Source of the DNA: Sphingomonas abietis
GTDB lineage: Bacteria > Pseudomonadota > Alphaproteobacteria > Sphingomonadales > Sphingomonadaceae
Assembly (NCBI RefSeq): GCF_027625475.1
Contig: NZ_CP115174.1
Location: 4,244,501 to 4,308,500, forward strand
Direction of reading: 5' to 3'
Length of the DNA: 64,000 bases
Shown: positions 61,137-64,000 of the stretch, piece by piece
Layout: each line of letters starts with the position of its first letter
How positions within the stretch are numbered: position 1 is the stretch's first letter
Program-made: the position numbers and the translations under genes
Notes under the pieces: generated by a model
Database searches by the model: none
Told to the model about the DNA's origin: nothing
What the model saw: the letters and a program-made list of their open reading frames with translations, nothing else

Positions 61137-61358
61137 TCAGAAGATGCCGTGACCGATCATCAGGCGGGCCAGTCCGACCAGGATCACCACCAGGTTGAGA
61201 TTGCGCCCGCCGTTGCGGCTGGACAGTAAGCCGATCGCCAGCCCGACCACCGCGACCGGGATGATGAACCAATACATCCAGCCGAACAGCGGGACGAAGG
61301 CGATCAGCGCCGGCACCAGCGCGGCCAGGCCGATGAGGATCGAGAGAAGATTGAACAT
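61137..61358 (-). CDS. Small membrane protein
   Basis: This 73-residue protein has two long hydrophobic helices (LLSILIGLAALVPALIAFVP, then WFIIPVAVVGLAIGLL), a short SSRNGGRNLN loop and a further hydrophobic stretch (LVVILVGLARLMIG). It probably sits in the inner membrane. No family is recognised with certainty. The ATG at 61358 is used. Confidence 0.7.
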   Translation of the reverse strand: MFNLLSILIGLAALVPALIAFVPLFGWMYWFIIPVAVVGLAIGLLSSRNGGRNLNLVVILVGLARLMIGHGIF

Positions 61359-61481
61359 CCGCGGAACTATCGCCCAGCGCGGAGTTTCTGCCAAGCAGTC
61401 TGCCGGGCATGGCGGATTAAGCCTTGACATGTAGGAACAGATAGAGAACAACGGCGCAGATTGGTCGCGAGGTCCGCCCCG

Positions 61482-62033
61482 ATGAGCGCATGTCCCGATT
61501 CCCGCCTCTATCTATTCGCCCGCCTGCCCGATGCGGTGAGCGAGCATCTGGATGTCTCCAACGATATCGCGCCGGTGCTGCCCGGGCTGGATCTGGTATC
61601 GATCGCGCGGCGCCACATCACCCTCGCGCAGCTCGACGTCGCCGGCGTGCCGGAGGATTTCATCGTCGCGCTGGTCGGCTGGATCATGGCGACGATGCCG
61701 CCCTTCGCCTTCCGCGTGGTGTTCGATCAGCTGGTAACGAGCGCGCGCAGCACCCTGCTCAAGGCGAGTCGGCCGTTGCTCGGCGCACGGGGATGCCAGG
61801 ATTATGTCGTCGAGACGGCGCGCCACTACGGCCTCGATCTCGCCCGGCAGGCGGCGCCCTCGCCGCATGTGACATTGGGGTACAGCTATGGCGGCCCGCG
61901 CGGCGTGCGCCCGATCGACGGGATTAGCTGGCTGGTCGACGAACTGGTGCTGGTGCGCAGCTGGCACGGGCGCACCCTGCACGAGGAACTCGGCCGCTGG
62001 ACGTTGCCGCCGCGCCAGCGCGACAGCGCCTGA
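61482..62033 (+). CDS. 2'-5' RNA ligase/cyclic phosphodiesterase-like protein
   Basis: This 183-residue protein has the two His motifs of the 2H phosphoesterase superfamily: RRHITLAQL and SPHVTLGYSY. The pair suggests action on 2',3'-cyclic phosphates or 2'-5' RNA bonds, like ThpR. GAGG lies about 9 bases before the ATG at 61482. The real substrate is not known. Confidence 0.82.
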   Translation: MSACPDSRLYLFARLPDAVSEHLDVSNDIAPVLPGLDLVSIARRHITLAQLDVAGVPEDFIVALVGWIMATMPPFAFRVVFDQLVTSARSTLLKASRPLLGARGCQDYVVETARHYGLDLARQAAPSPHVTLGYSYGGPRGVRPIDGISWLVDELVLVRSWHGRTLHEELGRWTLPPRQRDSA

Positions 62034-62068
62034 CCAGGCCGGCCGTGTCGGTCGCCCCGCCCTCCCGA

Positions 62069-63694
62069 TCAGGCAGCGCGGATCATCCGCCGCCACAGGC
62101 CATCGTCGGCGAGGATCTCGCGTGCCGCATTGTGGCCGGGGGCGCCGGTGACGCCGCCGCCGGGATGGGTGCCGGCGCCGCACATATAGAGGCCCTTCAG
62201 CGGGCCGCGATAGGCGCCGTTGCCGAGGATCGGCCGCGCCGACCACAGTTGATCGAGGCTCATATTGCCATGCATGATGTCACCGCCGGCCAGCCCGAAC
62301 TTGCGCTCCAGATCGAGCGGCGAATGGATCTGCCGCGCGATCACCGAGGCCTTGAAGCCCGGCGCCCAGCGCTCGACGGTCGCGATGATGAGGTCGGCGG
62401 CGGTCTCGCGCTCGTCGTCCCAGCTGCGCGCAGGGCCATCGGCGCCGCGCGGCAGTTCGGGCGCGAACTGCTGGCAGAACAGGCTGGCGACATGCTGGCC
62501 GGGCGGCGCCAGGCTGTCGTCCACCGTCGACGGGATCAGCATCTCGACGATCGGGCGGGCCGACATGCCGCTGCGCTTGGCATCGGTGAAGGCGCGATCC
62601 ATATAATCGAGCGTCGGCGCGATGATGATGCCGGACTGGTGATGCTCGCCGGGCTGCGGCAGGCAGGCGAAGCGCGGCAGCTCGGACAGCGCGACATTCA
62701 TCCGGAAGGTGCCGGAGCCGACCTTGAAGCCCTTCACCCGGCGCCGGAATTCCGGCGCGAGATCGTCCGGTGCGATCAGCCTGTCGTAGAGCAGGCGCGG
62801 GCCGACATTGGCGACGATCGCCTTGCCGAACACCTCGGCACCGTCCTCCAGCCGCACCCCGACCGCGCGGCCGCCATCGACCAGCACCTGTTCGACCGCC
62901 GCATCGGTGGAAATCTCCACCCCGGCCTCCTCGCAGGCCTGGCGCATCGCCCCGGTGATCGCGCCCATGCCGCCGATCGCATGGCCCCACGCGCCCTTCT
63001 TGCCGTTCACCTCGCCGAAGACGTGGTGGAGCAGGACATAGGCCGAGCCCGGCGTATCGGGGCTGGCGAAATTGCCGACCACCGCGTCGAAGCCGAACGC
63101 CGCCTTCACCGGCTCGCTGTCGAACCAGCCATCGAGGAAGGTGCGCGCCGATTTGGTGAAGAGATCGAGCATGTCGCGATGCTGGGCGAGGCTGAGTCCG
63201 GCCAGCCGACGCCCCTGCCGCGCGGCGGACAACAAGGTGCCCAACCCTTCGCCCATGTTCGGCGGCGAACGCAACGCCAGATCGCGCAGCACGTCGGCCA
63301 CCGTCTCCAGCGACTCGTAATAGGCCGGCAGCACCTTGGCGTCATGGGTCGAGAATTTGCGGAACTCGGCCTGGGTCCGTTCCAGCCCGCCGCCGAGCTT
63401 GAGATAGCGGCCGTCATCCTGCGGCAGGAAGTTGGAGATCGGCCGCTCGACGATGCGCAAGCCCCGCTCGGCCAGCTTCATGTCGCGGATCACCTTGGGC
63501 TGGAGCAGGCTGACCGTGTAGCTCGCCACCGAATTGCGGAAGCCGGGGTGGAATTCCTCGGTCACCGCGGCGCCGCCGACGATCGAGCGCCGTTCCAGCA
63601 CGCGTACCGACTTGCCGGCGCGGGCGAGATAGAAGGCGCAGACCAGCCCGTTATGGCCGCCGCCGATGATCACGGCATCGGTGCGCTTGGTCAT
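62069..63694 (-). CDS. FAD-dependent oxidoreductase related to phytoene desaturase
   Basis: This 541-residue protein has DAVIIGGGHNGLVCAFYLAR (FAD binding) and ends with LYMCGAGTHPGGGVTGAPGH, the same C-terminal type as CrtI. Unlike CrtI it belongs to the 'NAD(P)/FAD-dependent oxidoreductase' (PYROXD2-like) group, whose substrate is unknown. It lies beside a Rieske oxygenase gene just upstream on the same strand (no gap). It may be a carotenoid or other lipid-oxidising enzyme. Confidence 0.85.
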   Translation of the reverse strand: MTKRTDAVIIGGGHNGLVCAFYLARAGKSVRVLERRSIVGGAAVTEEFHPGFRNSVASYTVSLLQPKVIRDMKLAERGLRIVERPISNFLPQDDGRYLKLGGGLERTQAEFRKFSTHDAKVLPAYYESLETVADVLRDLALRSPPNMGEGLGTLLSAARQGRRLAGLSLAQHRDMLDLFTKSARTFLDGWFDSEPVKAAFGFDAVVGNFASPDTPGSAYVLLHHVFGEVNGKKGAWGHAIGGMGAITGAMRQACEEAGVEISTDAAVEQVLVDGGRAVGVRLEDGAEVFGKAIVANVGPRLLYDRLIAPDDLAPEFRRRVKGFKVGSGTFRMNVALSELPRFACLPQPGEHHQSGIIIAPTLDYMDRAFTDAKRSGMSARPIVEMLIPSTVDDSLAPPGQHVASLFCQQFAPELPRGADGPARSWDDERETAADLIIATVERWAPGFKASVIARQIHSPLDLERKFGLAGGDIMHGNMSLDQLWSARPILGNGAYRGPLKGLYMCGAGTHPGGGVTGAPGHNAAREILADDGLWRRMIRAA

Positions 63695-64000
63695 TCAGGA
63701 CACTCCGTCGGAAGCAGGGCCGGATACCGGATGAGGCCGCCGGCTCCAGCCGGGCGCCGGCGCGTGGTGCAGGCGCGCCTCGGGGATGGCATGGCGGACC
63801 TTGCCGCAGAAATTCCGCAGCGCGACCTCCTGCTCGCTCAGCGGGCCGACCGTGAAGCTGGCCGACGCCATGCCGTCCTGCACGCGCTGGACGAGGCCGG
63901 TATCCTCGGCATTGACCTGCCGGTTGATCCGCCAGTTGCAATAGCGCGCCGCCGTCATCGCGCGCTTCCAGCCAGCCGGCATGTCGGTATCGGGCAGGCA
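63695..64000 (-). CDS. Rieske-type ring-hydroxylating oxygenase alpha subunit, C-terminal end
   Basis: The visible 101 residues (to the window edge) end with YCNWRINRQVNAEDTGLVQR, then VGPLSEQEVALRNFCGKVRH. This ending matches the C-terminal catalytic domain of aromatic ring-hydroxylating dioxygenase alpha subunits. The Rieske centre and mononuclear iron site are outside the window, so the assignment rests on the tail only. It is followed directly by the FAD oxidoreductase gene. Confidence 0.65.
   Translation of the reverse strand, partial: CLPDTDMPAGWKRAMTAARYCNWRINRQVNAEDTGLVQRVQDGMASASFTVGPLSEQEVALRNFCGKVRHAIPEARLHHAPAPGWSRRPHPVSGPASDGVS

Overview
The window looks like a chromosomal segment of a high-GC alphaproteobacterium of the Sphingomonadaceae (Sphingomonas or a close relative). 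Reasons: zeaxanthin-type carotenoid genes (crtY, crtI, crtB, crtZ), a short-form HisG, a cobaltochelatase cobS/cobT pair, sucC next to etfBA, and the family's 'CCTGAGC..GTCGAAGG' interspersed repeat, here inside hisD. This is inferred from gene content; no rRNA is present.

Region 1 (1-20.7 kb) is housekeeping. It holds cobT (partial), cobS and a J-domain protein; divergent bolA, a GST, hisG, hisD and nusB; thiL; the proton-pumping pyrophosphatase hppA; a PAP2 phosphatase; and a TonB-dependent receptor. A complete sulfate-import operon follows (Rrf2 regulator, sbp, an OprP-like porin, cysT, cysW, cysA). The region closes with infA, maf, an RNase E/G-type gene, yacG and tRNA-Phe(GAA).

Region 2 (20.7-42.5 kb) is an accessory surface-polysaccharide island that starts right after the tRNA. 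Parts of it are much richer in A+T. It holds a 1136-residue double glycosyltransferase, a GT61 enzyme, gmd and rmd (GDP-rhamnose), a capsule-type ABC ATPase with no permease, a second glycosyltransferase, manC, a methyltransferase and rfbA. These sit among IS5-, IS701-, IS3-, IS630- and IS66-type elements or remnants. Two apparently identical IS701-type copies, each bounded by CTAG, flank about 12.8 kb of sugar genes. An rfbD gene is broken by a frameshift, an IS3 copy and a second insertion, and a GNAT-toxin gene is decayed.

Region 3 (42.5-64 kb) returns to core DNA: a DUF72 protein, nhaA, a CPBP protease, acylphosphatase, etfA/etfB, sucC, and the carotenoid cluster (crtZ converging on crtY-crtI-LOG-crtB). 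A TPP riboswitch precedes thiC. A small AT-rich patch (58.2-59.4 kb) carries one gene with a C-terminal nucleoside-deoxyribosyltransferase/TIR-like domain, next to a yefM-yoeB toxin-antitoxin pair with a recognisable twin TGTACA operator; this is the best candidate here for an undescribed defence-type gene. The window ends with ung, small proteins, a 2'-5' RNA ligase-like protein, a CrtI-like FAD oxidoreductase and the C-terminal end of a Rieske-type oxygenase.

Functional links: manC, gmd and rmd form a GDP-mannose to GDP-rhamnose route feeding the island's glycosyltransferases. The sulfate genes form one transport system from outer-membrane porin to inner-membrane pump, with a shared motif in front of both the regulator and sbp. 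thiL and thiC are both thiamine genes, but only thiC has the riboswitch.
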